Shown here: in pieces, positions 15,052 through 23,034 of the stretch
Layout of the letters: each line of letters opens with the position of its first letter
How positions within the stretch are numbered: the stretch's first letter is position 1
Source of the DNA: Bacilli bacterium
Lineage (GTDB): Bacteria > Bacillota_I > Bacilli_A > RF39 > UBA660
Length of the DNA: 47,785 nt
Direction of reading: 5' to 3'
NCBI GenBank assembly: GCA_017441065.1
Contig: JAFSAI010000003.1
Location: 1 to 47,785, forward strand
Made by a program: the position numbers and the translations under genes
The notes under the pieces: generated by a model
Database searches by the model: none
Seen by the model: the letters and a program-made list of their open reading frames with translations, nothing else
Told to the model about the DNA's origin: nothing

Positions 15052-15366
15052 TTAATTCCATTCAGTCCAATAGCAATCACCATTGCCATTGTCATATAAT
15101 TCTTGATATTCTTCATCAGTATAATTGTTATAAAGACAAGTATCAGAACAATATATTTCCATTCCATTGTCTATACAATAGCCGGAAGTTATAACTGCTC
15201 CGCAGTCATCACAAATTCTAAATTCTTTGTTTTCATCAGCTAATTGTCTTTTTTTTAAGTTGTTAAATAAACTAGTTAAGGCATCAATGTCTTCAATTCT
15301 AAAGTTAAAACTATCATATAATTCGCCATTAACTTTTAATTTAACATTAAATGTTTTTTTATTCAT
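15052..15366 (-). CDS. Zinc-binding hypothetical protein
   Basis: 104 residues from ATG 15366 (GGGTGG upstream; a TTG 24 nt earlier is less likely). The C-terminal half has C-D-D-C-G and Y-C-S-D-T-C plus G-Y-C-I-D, a treble-clef-like zinc site, then an acidic aromatic tail with W-T-E-W-N. Such proteins are seen in phage and conjugative-element early regions. Start overlaps the upstream gene by 8 nt. Confidence 0.6.
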   Translation of the reverse strand: MNKKTFNVKLKVNGELYDSFNFRIEDIDALTSLFNNLKKRQLADENKEFRICDDCGAVITSGYCIDNGMEIYCSDTCLYNNYTDEEYQELYDNGNGDCYWTEWN

Positions 15367-15580
15367 ACATCCACCCAAACTCTTCCACAAAATATCTAAA
15401 ATGTGTATTATTTCCTATGTGATAAAAAGTTTTATTAACTTTTATGGATGCATAATTGCCATTGTTTATACATTCGCTTAAGATTGAAAAAGTATTTTTA
15501 TAATCAAGCTGTTCATACTCTCCATAGAGAGAGAAGGGCTTGCGATATAACTTTATATCAAACAATAAATCACCCTTCAT
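15359..15580 (-). CDS. Small hypothetical protein
   Basis: 73 residues, mixed alpha/beta, no motif recognised. Its ATG overlaps the preceding stop (TAATG) and its end overlaps the zinc protein, so it is embedded in the operon. Confidence 0.55.
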   Translation of the reverse strand: MKGDLLFDIKLYRKPFSLYGEYEQLDYKNTFSILSECINNGNYASIKVNKTFYHIGNNTHFRYFVEEFGWMYE

Positions 15581-16119
15581 TATCTATTCACCCAATAACC
15601 GCGAACATAGATTTTGTCTTTGTATCTTTTATAATAATTTTTTAATCTTTGTAAATATTTTTCGCTTACTTCATCATCTAAAGCTAAAATTACTTTTTCT
15701 TCTTCATCTGTTAAATGTCTAATAAAAGTATTTTCAGTGACTGCATAACTATAGCCATTTTGTGAGCATCTAACACAATTAAATGGATTTTCGCTTTTAT
15801 AATATGGGTTATACATAAAAGTTTTTAGTCCATTTTTTTCTTTTATTGTATTTAATTGTCGCATATTATAATTTATAAATAATTCTTCTGTTAGCTCTGG
15901 AAGTGGTTGTTCATCATCAAACCATAAATCCTTATTAATACATGGGCTTTCATATTCAAAAACTATAATATAATTATCTTGAGTTTTAAATAAATCATAT
16001 TTTTTCATTAACTCGTTAAAGTGTTTTAAATCTCTTTTTTCTAAATCTATAATATAATTGTTATACCATAAAGTATTCATGATATTCTTTTTTTCTTCTA
16101 AATTTTCAATTTTAATCAT
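15580..16119 (-). CDS. Hypothetical protein, first gene of minus-strand operon
   Basis: 179 residues from ATG 16119, with AAAGGA 9 nt upstream; the ATG at 16128 directly abuts that site. Acidic, with W-F-D-D-E-Q-P-L-P-E-L-T-E-E-L and a single C-V-R-C pair (about 120). First large gene behind the leader peptide and strong promoter at 16389. Function not recognised. Confidence 0.6.
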   Translation of the reverse strand: MIKIENLEEKKNIMNTLWYNNYIIDLEKRDLKHFNELMKKYDLFKTQDNYIIVFEYESPCINKDLWFDDEQPLPELTEELFINYNMRQLNTIKEKNGLKTFMYNPYYKSENPFNCVRCSQNGYSYAVTENTFIRHLTDEEEKVILALDDEVSEKYLQRLKNYYKRYKDKIYVRGYWVNR

Positions 16120-16199
16120 TATTTCCATTCCTTTCTTAAAATCAATAACTTGACTTTTTTAAATTTTTAATTTAGAATGGAATATGCAAAGAGGGCACA

Positions 16200-16324
16200 G
16201 CTCGCTTTGTGTTGTTTGGTTTATTGCTTATACTTTGAACGGGTAGGCATTAAACCTTTTTTATTGGCTTTTATTATCATTTTATCACTTCCTTTCTTTA
16301 GTGAATTTTCACTAGGAAGCGAGC
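16200..16324 (-). promoter_or_regulatory. Leader region enclosing an upstream ORF
   Basis: On the minus-strand transcript, GCTCGCTT (16317-16324 read in reverse) can pair with AAGCGAGC (16200-16207 read in reverse), enclosing a 19-codon ORF and its binding site. A second small stem AGTGAA/TTCACT (16299-16312) precedes the binding site. This suggests leader-peptide or RNA-switch control of the operon. Confidence 0.4.
16221..16280 (-). CDS. 19-residue leader peptide
   Basis: ATG 16280 preceded by AAGAAAGGAAGTG, an excellent ribosome binding site. The product is very basic (five Lys, one Arg), so it is not a hydrophobic toxin. It lies between a strong promoter and the first gene of the minus-strand operon. 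Could be a regulatory leader peptide or a small DNA-binding or antimicrobial peptide. Confidence 0.45.
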   Translation of the reverse strand: MIIKANKKGLMPTRSKYKQ

Positions 16325-16388
16325 CAGCTTTTTTTTGTATATTCCTTATAATATATAATTAATCATTTTCTTTATATATTACATAAAT

Positions 16389-16417
16389 ATTATATCAAAA
16401 ATAAGCCGATTTTTCAA
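16389..16417 (-). promoter_or_regulatory. Strong sigma-A promoter for the minus-strand operon
   Basis: Reading the minus strand: TTGAAA (16417-16412), 17 nt, TATAAT (16394-16389). The start site would be near 16382, giving a leader of about 260 nt before the first large gene. Confidence 0.75.
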
Positions 16418-16780
16418 GCAAAAAAGCCCGAAAATACGGGCAAAAATGGCATTTTTAGCATCTGAAAATAAGCTGTTTTTTTAATGATTTTTTTATGTTT
16501 TTTTATTTGATTTTTAATTTATTTTTTATTATTAAAAGTAACAGAAGTTTACTTTTTTTTATGCCCTAAAAAGAGAATATTTTTTTATTTATTTTATGTT
16601 GTTTTAATTTGATTATTTTAAATCTTTAGTTATTTAAAATAAGGCCGATTTTTTGGCTTATTTCCTTATCTCAAAAACGACCGTTTACGAGTTGACACCC
16701 CGAACCCTATCAGAACAAGCACCCACCGGCTCTACTTACTCCTGGAAATTTATAAAAAAAGTAAAAAGGCACTTTTAATA
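16418..16780. other. Intergenic control region with AT-rich tract and GC-rich island
   Basis: No gene is supported here. It holds a GCCCG/CGGGC hairpin (16426-16441), a T-rich tract (about 16478-16640), two related AATAAG(G)CCGATTTTT segments (16399 and 16637), and a conspicuously GC-rich stretch (16679-16746, including ACCCACCGGCTC). The mix of an easily melted tract next to a GC-rich block could mark a replication origin or the packaging (cos/pac) site near the terminase genes. Neither is proven. Confidence 0.5.
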
Positions 16781-16814
16781 TGTCGCACAATGTCGCAATC
16801 AATTATGTTATAAA
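16781..16814 (+). promoter_or_regulatory. Late promoter 2
   Basis: TGTCGCACAATGTC (16781-16794), exactly 14 nt, then TATAAA (16809-16814) preceded by TGT. Box, spacing and extended -10 match late promoter 1. It would drive the regulatory cluster at 17008 and, through it, the large terminase. Confidence 0.65.
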
Positions 16815-17007
16815 GAAAATAGTTAGCAGTTAATAAAATGTTTTAACTTTTAGAATAGATAATTAACTGTTAAAAAAATATTTGAGAAAGGCCAGGGATT
16901 AACAGGGAAAAAACTGATTATTTTCAAGTATCACAAAATGTACTGAATGGTCTTATTTGGTAACTGTAATGATACCAAATATTATAAAAAGGAGTAATAG
17001 GTGAGAA

Positions 17008-17523
17008 ATGAAGTATTTAGTTGATGAATATGGTGAAATATTAGAAGAAATTAGAGATGGCGAAAGATATGCTGTTCTTGATGTTGGCGATATGATCTTG
17101 AGAAGAAATAGTTTGCGTAGTTATAAAGAAAAAACAGCAAATATAAAAATAGATTATCCATATATTAAGTTGAATACTAGCATTGCATTTGAGTATTTTA
17201 AAAAGTATTCATTATTATCTTATTTGTGTTGCCATGTTGGTTATATGGACAATGTTTGTAGATATGATAATGGAAAGATAATAACATTTAATTCATTAGT
17301 TAATAAATTAAAAATTTCAAAAACAACATTAAGCAGGCAAATTAAGGAAATGGTCAAAGATGATTTAATTCATAAAATCAAAATAGAAAACAAGAATGCT
17401 TATATGGTTAATCCTTGTTTGTGTATGTACGGTCAAAGTATATTAAAAAGTACATATTTAGATTTTAAAAGTTCGCCATTAACAAAATATGTAAATATTA
17501 AAGGAGCTGTAAATGAATTATAA
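17008..17523 (+). CDS. RepL-like winged-helix protein
   Basis: 171 residues. The C-terminal half is a MarR/RepL-type winged helix: F-N-S-L-V-N-K-L-K-I-S-K-T-T-L-S-R-Q-I-K-E, D-D-L-I-H-K-I-K, then Y-M-V-N-P-C-L. This pattern occurs in small plasmid replication proteins and in phage regulators. GGAG ribosome binding site. It may be a replication initiator left from a plasmid-like module or a transcription factor. Confidence 0.6.
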   Translation: MKYLVDEYGEILEEIRDGERYAVLDVGDMILRRNSLRSYKEKTANIKIDYPYIKLNTSIAFEYFKKYSLLSYLCCHVGYMDNVCRYDNGKIITFNSLVNKLKISKTTLSRQIKEMVKDDLIHKIKIENKNAYMVNPCLCMYGQSILKSTYLDFKSSPLTKYVNIKGAVNEL

Positions 17524-17761
17524 ATATAATGATTCTGAAATAGTTGAAAATTTATATCCGCTATGGAATATGGTAACTCAATATAAATTGTTATATGAAT
17601 ATTGGAAAAATAATCATAGTAAAAAGATAAAAAGTGAACAAGAAATAAGAGAAAGGTTAGAATATATCAAAAAAAATCCAAATGTAAAACAATTAAGTGA
17701 ATTTGAAACATTATTGTGGATACTTAATGATATAGAAGAGGTTAATAATGAAACTTACTAA
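17513..17761 (+). CDS. Small hypothetical protein
   Basis: 82 residues, helical, Tyr/Trp/Lys/Glu-rich, AAAGGAG site inside the upstream gene. Overlaps both neighbours (11 and 14 nt), so translation is coupled. Function not recognised. Confidence 0.55.
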   Translation: MNYKYNDSEIVENLYPLWNMVTQYKLLYEYWKNNHSKKIKSEQEIRERLEYIKKNPNVKQLSEFETLLWILNDIEEVNNETY

Positions 17762-17963
17762 AAGACAAAAAATAATTTTAGAAGCAATAGATTATTTTAT
17801 TCAAGAAAATGGTTATAGTCCTACTTATAATGAAATCGCTAATCTAATAGGTGCAAACAATATAAGTTCTATTTTTGGTATATGTTTAAAACTTGAAATA
17901 AAAGGTTACATTTCTACCGAAAAAGGAAAATCAAGAACCATAAGAATATTAAAGACAATTTAG
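17748..17963 (+). CDS. LexA-type DNA-binding domain without protease
   Basis: 71 residues that match only the LexA N-terminal winged helix: L-T-K-R-Q-K-I-I-L-E-A-I, G-Y-S-P-T-Y-N-E-I-A, then I-S-S-I-F-G-I-C-L-K-L-E-I-K-G-Y-I. Full LexA is about 200 residues and carries a Ser/Lys self-cleavage domain, which is absent, so this protein cannot respond to DNA damage by cleavage. It might compete with host LexA at SOS boxes or regulate phage genes. Confidence 0.75.
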   Translation: MKLTKRQKIILEAIDYFIQENGYSPTYNEIANLIGANNISSIFGICLKLEIKGYISTEKGKSRTIRILKTI

Positions 17964-17974
17964 TGGTGTAAAAT

Positions 17975-18271
17975 ATGATTAATGTTATTGATTATATAAA
18001 ATTGGTTCTCAAGAAGAAAAAATGGTCACAAAAAACACTTTGTGATGAGTTAAATAAAATTGAGTTAAAAATAGGGGATAAAAAAACTAATAAACAAAAT
18101 ATTTCTAATTATTTTAATGGACAAGTTGGAGTTAGTCCAAAAACATTAATGAAATACGAAAAAGCATTAGGTCTAGTGCCTGATACTTTATTAAAAATGG
18201 TACAAAAACCTGTTACAAAAGATAGCCAAAAAGAACTCAAAGAATTTAAGAAAAAAATGGAAAATATATAA
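17975..18271 (+). CDS. Helix-turn-helix regulator
   Basis: 98 residues, XRE-like: W-S-Q-K-T-L-C-D-E-L-N-K, K-Q-N-I-S-N-Y-F-N-G, S-P-K-T-L-M-K-Y-E-K-A-L-G-L. Basic C-terminal tail. GTGGTG ribosome binding site. Third DNA-binding protein in this small cluster. Confidence 0.65.
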   Translation: MINVIDYIKLVLKKKKWSQKTLCDELNKIELKIGDKKTNKQNISNYFNGQVGVSPKTLMKYEKALGLVPDTLLKMVQKPVTKDSQKELKEFKKKMENI

Positions 18272-18288
18272 GAAAGAGGAATGGGAAA

Positions 18289-18714
18289 ATGGAAATTATT
18301 TATGTAGAAGAAAATGGAAAGTTATTTGGTTCAACAAAAGCATTAGGGATTGGCAAAAGACAGCCAGAACTAATTTATGGAAAGCAAGCGAGAAGATTAA
18401 GAGAAACTGCTGGATTAACAATTGATGAACTTGCGAATGAATTTAAAATGAAATCTGTTGATTTAGAAAGATTAGAAAATCAAAGACAAGCATTAACAGA
18501 AAAAATATTTGAAAAATATTCTAAAAAATTTGATGTAAAAAAAGAATATTTCTTTGAAACTGATTTAGAAACATTACTTTTAACTGCTGAAGGACATGTA
18601 ATAAAAAACTTTAAAAGTGGTGCAGAATGTCTAAATGAATTTAATAAGTTAAAAGAACAATATTTTGAATGTTTAAACAATAAAACAAAATTAATAATTG
18701 ATTATACAAAATAA
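18289..18714 (+). CDS. XRE-family regulator
   Basis: 141 residues. After about 28 residues comes an XRE helix-turn-helix: G-K-Q-A-R-R-L-R-E-T-A-G-L-T-I-D-E-L-A-N-E-F, then L-E-R-L-E-N-Q-R-Q-A-L. A helical tail follows. Last gene before the TerL leader hairpin; could control late transcription. Confidence 0.65.
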   Translation: MEIIYVEENGKLFGSTKALGIGKRQPELIYGKQARRLRETAGLTIDELANEFKMKSVDLERLENQRQALTEKIFEKYSKKFDVKKEYFFETDLETLLLTAEGHVIKNFKSGAECLNEFNKLKEQYFECLNNKTKLIIDYTK

Positions 18715-18722
18715 AATTAAAA

Positions 18723-18761
18723 GTAGCACTCTCAAAGGGAAATAGAAATGAGAGTGTTTTT
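18723..18761 (+). promoter_or_regulatory. RBS-sequestering hairpin before terL (copy A)
   Basis: GTAG then CACTCTC (18727-18733) pairs with GAGAGTG (18750-18756); the loop contains AAGGGAAATAG. The only Shine-Dalgarno candidate lies in the 3' strand, 5 nt before ATG 18762. The same design is found before the capsid, tail-tube and distal-tail genes. Confidence 0.65.
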
Positions 18762-20510
18762 ATGTCTTTAAAAGTAGGCGACAAAATTGAAATAAAAAAG
18801 AAAACAACTTCATTGGAAGAAACATTTTCAGAAATTTTATTAGTTTTACAAAGTAAAATAAATGAGTTGGAAAAAATAAAGTGGTGTGATAATATTTTTA
18901 CTGTTTTAGAAAACATTTATAACACTGATGAATTTAAAGCGGTAAGTATAGCAAAGAAAAACTTGATTCCGATATTAGAAAAGTTAATAGAAAATAGCAG
19001 CATTGATAATATGTCAGCATTTTTTGATTTTTATAAAAAAACATATTGTTTTTGCGCTAGGCGAGATTTTGAATGTTTTGTTGATTATATAGAATGGAAT
19101 CAACCAAAGAAAGTTCTAGCTAACAGAAGAAAAGTATTAGCACCATATGTTAGTGCACTAAATCGTATAGCTTTTGATGATGAATTACAATATTTAGTAG
19201 TTTCTTATAGTCCATCAATGGGGAAATCCTATTTGGCTACATTATGGACTGCGTGGGCATATGGGATAAGTATTGATAATTCAATTATCAGAATGTCGTA
19301 TTCTGAAGAATTAGTATTAGGATTTAGTAGAACTGCTAAAAGTATTATTAGTAGCCCAGAATTTTCAGAAATATTTGAAAATTTTAAAAGTTATGCTGGC
19401 AAACCATTTGAAGTTGAAAGAGAATCGGATTGGAAAATAAAAAATGCATGTGTTCCAAAATCAAATCATATAGCAAGAACTCGTAATGGTTCAACAACAG
19501 GTGAAAGAGCAAACTTTGCGATTATATTTGATGATATGACTAAAGGAGCAGAAGAAGCAAATAGCGAATCAGTACATAAAAATATTTATGATAAATGGCT
19601 TACTGAATGGTGGAACAGAAGAGATGGACATAAATGTAAATTTATTTTTGTTGGAACTCAATGGTGTCCTGAAGATATTTTGAATAGAATAATTGAAGAT
19701 AGAAATAAAATTTCTGAATTAATTCAAACTAAAAATCCTTATGTTATGGAAAGCAAAGATAAATCTACTATTGTTATTAGAATACCAATGCTTGATAAAG
19801 AACACAAAACAACTTGTCCGGAAGTATATTCTCAAGATGTTGCAGAACAAATAGAGTTAAATACAGATCCGTTTCTTTTTAGTTGTGTTTATCAGCAAGA
19901 GCCGATTGCTCCGACTGGAAGAGAATTTGCCTGGGAATGTATTAGAACATATAAAGAAGAGCCAAAAGATAAATTAACAAATAATTCAATGGCTACATTA
20001 GATACAGCAAGAAAAGGAAGAGATAATGTTTCTATGCCAATTTTTAAAAATGATAATAACGGAAATCATTATTTGATAGATGCTATTTACAAGCAAAAAC
20101 CAATGGATGATTTGTATGATGAAATTATTGAAAAAATAGATATAAATAAAATTACAACTTTAGTTATTGAAAATAACATAGATACATCATTAAAAAGATT
20201 GTTAGAAGAAAAATTACACAAGAAAAATATTCTATGGTGTACTATTATAGAAAAATTTAATACAGTAAAAAAAGAAGAAAGAATCAAAAATAATCGTGGC
20301 ATTGTTCAAAAACAAATTATTTTTCCAGATAAATCTATTATAAAACCGAATACAGATATTGGTAAAATGATGGATAATATAACGAAATATTCATTTGATA
20401 AACCAAATTTGCATGATGATGGTGTAGATGCTGTCTGCATGTATGCAAGCGAAATAATTATGGGTAAAAGTAGTTTGGCAAAACCGAAAGCTATTAAAAG
20501 AACTTTTTAA
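18762..20510 (+). CDS. terL: Terminase large subunit
   Basis: 582 residues. ATPase: Walker A S-Y-S-P-S-M-G-K-S-Y (about 148-157), Walker B F-A-I-I-F-D-D-M (about 250), coupling motif F-I-F-V-G-T-Q-W. Nuclease: T-L-D-T-A-R-K-G-R-D-N (first acidic residue) and H-D-D-G-V-D-A (last acidic pair). It cuts and pumps phage DNA into capsids with the small subunit. About 100 N-terminal helical residues precede the ATPase core. Translation is probably gated by the hairpin in front. Confidence 0.93.
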   Translation: MSLKVGDKIEIKKKTTSLEETFSEILLVLQSKINELEKIKWCDNIFTVLENIYNTDEFKAVSIAKKNLIPILEKLIENSSIDNMSAFFDFYKKTYCFCARRDFECFVDYIEWNQPKKVLANRRKVLAPYVSALNRIAFDDELQYLVVSYSPSMGKSYLATLWTAWAYGISIDNSIIRMSYSEELVLGFSRTAKSIISSPEFSEIFENFKSYAGKPFEVERESDWKIKNACVPKSNHIARTRNGSTTGERANFAIIFDDMTKGAEEANSESVHKNIYDKWLTEWWNRRDGHKCKFIFVGTQWCPEDILNRIIEDRNKISELIQTKNPYVMESKDKSTIVIRIPMLDKEHKTTCPEVYSQDVAEQIELNTDPFLFSCVYQQEPIAPTGREFAWECIRTYKEEPKDKLTNNSMATLDTARKGRDNVSMPIFKNDNNGNHYLIDAIYKQKPMDDLYDEIIEKIDINKITTLVIENNIDTSLKRLLEEKLHKKNILWCTIIEKFNTVKKEERIKNNRGIVQKQIIFPDKSIIKPNTDIGKMMDNITKYSFDKPNLHDDGVDAVCMYASEIIMGKSSLAKPKAIKRTF

Positions 20511-20533
20511 AGTGAATATTTATTCACTTTTTT
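20509..20533 (+). terminator. Terminator after terL
   Basis: AAAGTGAATA/TATTCACTTT stem with T tract. It lies just before the folded portal leader, so expression of the structural genes may need antitermination past it. Confidence 0.75.
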
Positions 20534-20572
20534 ATATTGAAATCTAGTTGCTTTTATTTATAAATGATATAC

Positions 20573-20636
20573 CAGTTATGAAGGGCTGAGGTTTTTCCCT
20601 GGTAGGCCCTTTAGTGCTACACGGGAGCATAACCGT
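20573..20636 (+). ncRNA. Folded leader RNA upstream of the portal gene
   Basis: GTTATG (20575-20580) pairs with CATAAC (20628-20633), and AAGGGC (20581-20586) with GCCCTT (20606-20611), leaving a 16-nt bulge. GC-rich for this phage. It precedes the portal start by about 70 nt and follows a terminator, as a cis-acting antiterminator or translational control element would. Confidence 0.5.
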
Positions 20637-20706
20637 AATTAAAAATTATTGTTGTGTTCCTTTTTTGTTTATTGTTTTGGAATCCGATAACGAAAGTGGT
20701 GAAAAA

Positions 20707-22236
20707 ATGTCAGAAAACAGTAATGAAGAAACAATTTTAGAAAATGAAAGTGATGCTGTAAATGCTACTATACCTACGGATGTTCCAATAGTAAAATTTG
20801 GCCCAGAAGAAGCAAGATTGTTCGGAAGAAAAATAATCTATGCGGATTATTTACCTGATGAAATGAACGAACTGACTATTTCTAAAATTTTAAATGATGT
20901 TTTTTATATCCATTTGCATAATTCAAATGAAATAGATTATTTAGAAAAATATTATAAGGGTTATCAACCTATTATAGGAAAAGTAAAAGACATTAGACCG
21001 AATATTAATAATATTGTTGTTGAAAACAATGCATATTTTGTTACTGAATTTAAGAAAAGTTATGTTTTTGGTGAACCAATTCAATATGTTCAAAGAGGCG
21101 ATGTAGCGAATGAAGAAGTTAGTGCTTTAAATAGTTATATGTTGTCTGAAGATAAATATCCAAAAGATACAGAATTGGCAGAGAGTTTATATGTGTCTGG
21201 TATTGCACACAGGTTAGTGTTACCAAACATCAATGAAGACAGCCCGTTTGAAATAGATAATTTGGATAGTAAGTACACATTTATTGTCTATTCAAGCTAT
21301 TTGCCACACGAAAAACTATTTGGCTGCACTTATACAAAAGGAGTTAAAGATAGTTCAATAAAAGGAAGTATATATACAAAAAATGCTTATTTTACTTTCA
21401 ATACAAATCATTTTGCAAATTCATTTGTGGTGGAATTTAAACAATGGCATATTTTGGGGGATATTCCAATTTTTGAATACTATTTAAACAAATCAAGATT
21501 GGGAATTATAGAAGTTATTATGGATATTTTAAATCAATTAAATAGAGTAACTTCTGATGAAATAGATGGTTTAGAACAATATGTTCAGAGTTTGTTGGTT
21601 TTTGTTAATCAAGATATTGATAAGGAAGATTTTGAAGGACTATTGGATTTAGGGGCAATAAAAATTGCGACTGGTGATCCCAGTAGGCCAGCAGATTTAA
21701 AATTATTGTCTAATAACATAGATCATTCTAATACAAAGGTTTTACATGATAGGTTATTCAATGCTGCCTTAAATATTGTTGGCATTCCTAAAAATAGCGA
21801 CAAAGCTTCTGGTGGCGATACCGGTCAAGCAAGACTATTAGGCGAAGGATGGACAATGGCTGATGAAAGAGCCAAACAGGATGAAATGGCATTTAAGAGA
21901 TGTTCTAAACCAGAATTGAACTTAATATTAAAAATTTGTAAATTAGCTCCAAAAAGTCTTATCAAGTTATTAACCCCTAAAGATGTAGAAATAAAATTTA
22001 CCAGAAATAAATCTGATAATTTCCTTGTTAAATCGCAAGGGCTAATGAATCAAATTCAGTCAGGAATTTCCCCAGATGTAGCAATGACTACTAGTGGATT
22101 ATATAGTGATACGAATGAAGCATTTAATAAATCTATGGAATTTTATGGTGGTGTTGAAAATTGGGTGAAATTATTTATAGAAAAAGCTAATAAACAATTA
22201 AATCAAAATCAAAAAGAAAATGATTCTGATGTATAG
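20707..22236 (+). CDS. Portal protein, SPP1 gp6-like
   Basis: 509 residues from ATG 20707 (GTGGTG upstream); an in-frame start at 20614 would translate the folded leader and is rejected. Y-L-E-K-Y-Y-K-G-Y-Q-P-I, N-R-V-T-S-D-E-I-D-G-L-E-Q-Y and S-G-G-D-T-G-Q-A-R-L-L-G-E-G-W are typical of the SPP1 gp6-like portal family. It forms the ring through which DNA enters the head, docking the terminase. Confidence 0.88.
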   Translation: MSENSNEETILENESDAVNATIPTDVPIVKFGPEEARLFGRKIIYADYLPDEMNELTISKILNDVFYIHLHNSNEIDYLEKYYKGYQPIIGKVKDIRPNINNIVVENNAYFVTEFKKSYVFGEPIQYVQRGDVANEEVSALNSYMLSEDKYPKDTELAESLYVSGIAHRLVLPNINEDSPFEIDNLDSKYTFIVYSSYLPHEKLFGCTYTKGVKDSSIKGSIYTKNAYFTFNTNHFANSFVVEFKQWHILGDIPIFEYYLNKSRLGIIEVIMDILNQLNRVTSDEIDGLEQYVQSLLVFVNQDIDKEDFEGLLDLGAIKIATGDPSRPADLKLLSNNIDHSNTKVLHDRLFNAALNIVGIPKNSDKASGGDTGQARLLGEGWTMADERAKQDEMAFKRCSKPELNLILKICKLAPKSLIKLLTPKDVEIKFTRNKSDNFLVKSQGLMNQIQSGISPDVAMTTSGLYSDTNEAFNKSMEFYGGVENWVKLFIEKANKQLNQNQKENDSDV

Positions 22237-22240
22237 TCAT

Positions 22241-22300
22241 TACCTTTATAGGTAGTGCACTGAATATTCAATTAGTATTTAGTGCAGTGCTTATGAAGGC
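22241..22300 (+). ncRNA. Folded leader RNA upstream of the scaffold gene
   Basis: Outer stem CCTTTATA (22243-22250) with TATGAAGG (22292-22299), inner stem GCACTGAATA (22257-22266) with TATTTAGTGC (22276-22285). The outer arms ACCTTTATAGGT and GTGCTTATGAAGG nearly match those of the leader before rusA (11558-11668). Two copies 10.7 kb apart in one phage argue for a real RNA element. Confidence 0.6.
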
Positions 22301-22394
22301 ACAAAAATGCTTATCATACAAAGCATAAATGTATGACACTCAACAGTTGAGGTGTGACAACTATAAAAACATAAGAGTGGGAAAGGAAAAGTCA

Positions 22395-23027
22395 ATGGAT
22401 GAAGTCATATCAAGTGTTTTAAGTAATGAAACCTTGACAACGAATGAAGAAAGGGTAGAAGCAATAAAGAAAGGACTTGCTACTGTAGTAATTCCAAAAG
22501 ATAAGTTTAATGCTCAATCTACAAAATTACAAAATACAGAAGGGGAGTTAGCATCTTTAAAAATTGAGTATGAAGATTATAAAAAATCTAAAATGACTGA
22601 AGATGAAAAAAAAGAAGCTAGAGAAAAAGAATTTGCAGAAAAAGAAAAAGCAAATAATATTAGAGAAAGTGAATTGGCAGTAAAAAGTTTATTATTAGAT
22701 AATGGAATAAAAATCACTGATGATGATAAAGAGTTAAAAGAAACTTTGGAAAATATTATAGGCGAAGATGTAAATAAATCTCTTAAATTAGCTAGTAGTT
22801 TTATATCGTTGTTAAATAAAACAAAAACAACAGCCGAACAAGAAACAACTACTAAATTATTGAATAACACTCCAAAACCAGTTGGCGGAGCCAATAGTTC
22901 TTCAGCAGTTTCTACTATAGAAACTTTGACTAAAGATTTAGATGAGGCAATAAAATCAAAAGATGTTGTTAAGCAAACTCAATTGATGACTCGCATATTT
23001 CAAGAAAAACAAAAATTAAAAATGTAA
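22395..23027 (+). CDS. Capsid scaffold protein (DUF4355-like)
   Basis: 210 residues from ATG 22395 (AAAGGAAAAG upstream). Long Lys/Glu-rich coiled coil (about 45-100), then a globular part and a disordered P-V-G-G-A-N-S-S-S tail with a C-terminal basic helix. Position between portal and capsid and composition are typical of scaffolds, which guide capsid assembly and are then removed. Confidence 0.8.
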   Translation: MDEVISSVLSNETLTTNEERVEAIKKGLATVVIPKDKFNAQSTKLQNTEGELASLKIEYEDYKKSKMTEDEKKEAREKEFAEKEKANNIRESELAVKSLLLDNGIKITDDDKELKETLENIIGEDVNKSLKLASSFISLLNKTKTTAEQETTTKLLNNTPKPVGGANSSSAVSTIETLTKDLDEAIKSKDVVKQTQLMTRIFQEKQKLKM

Positions 23028-23034
23028 TTATATG

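Noticed and set aside
16177-16362. 61-codon plus-strand frame in the control region
   Set aside because: No ribosome binding site, and it overlaps the minus-strand promoter leader and its leader ORF.
11461-16794. The two TGTCGCACAATGTC copies as attachment repeats of an inserted element
   Set aside because: Identical spacing to an extended -10 explains them better as promoters; excision between them would remove rusA and the small terminase.
20614-20706. Portal start at 20614
   Set aside because: It would translate a folded leader into 31 residues unlike portal proteins; 20707 has a ribosome binding site.
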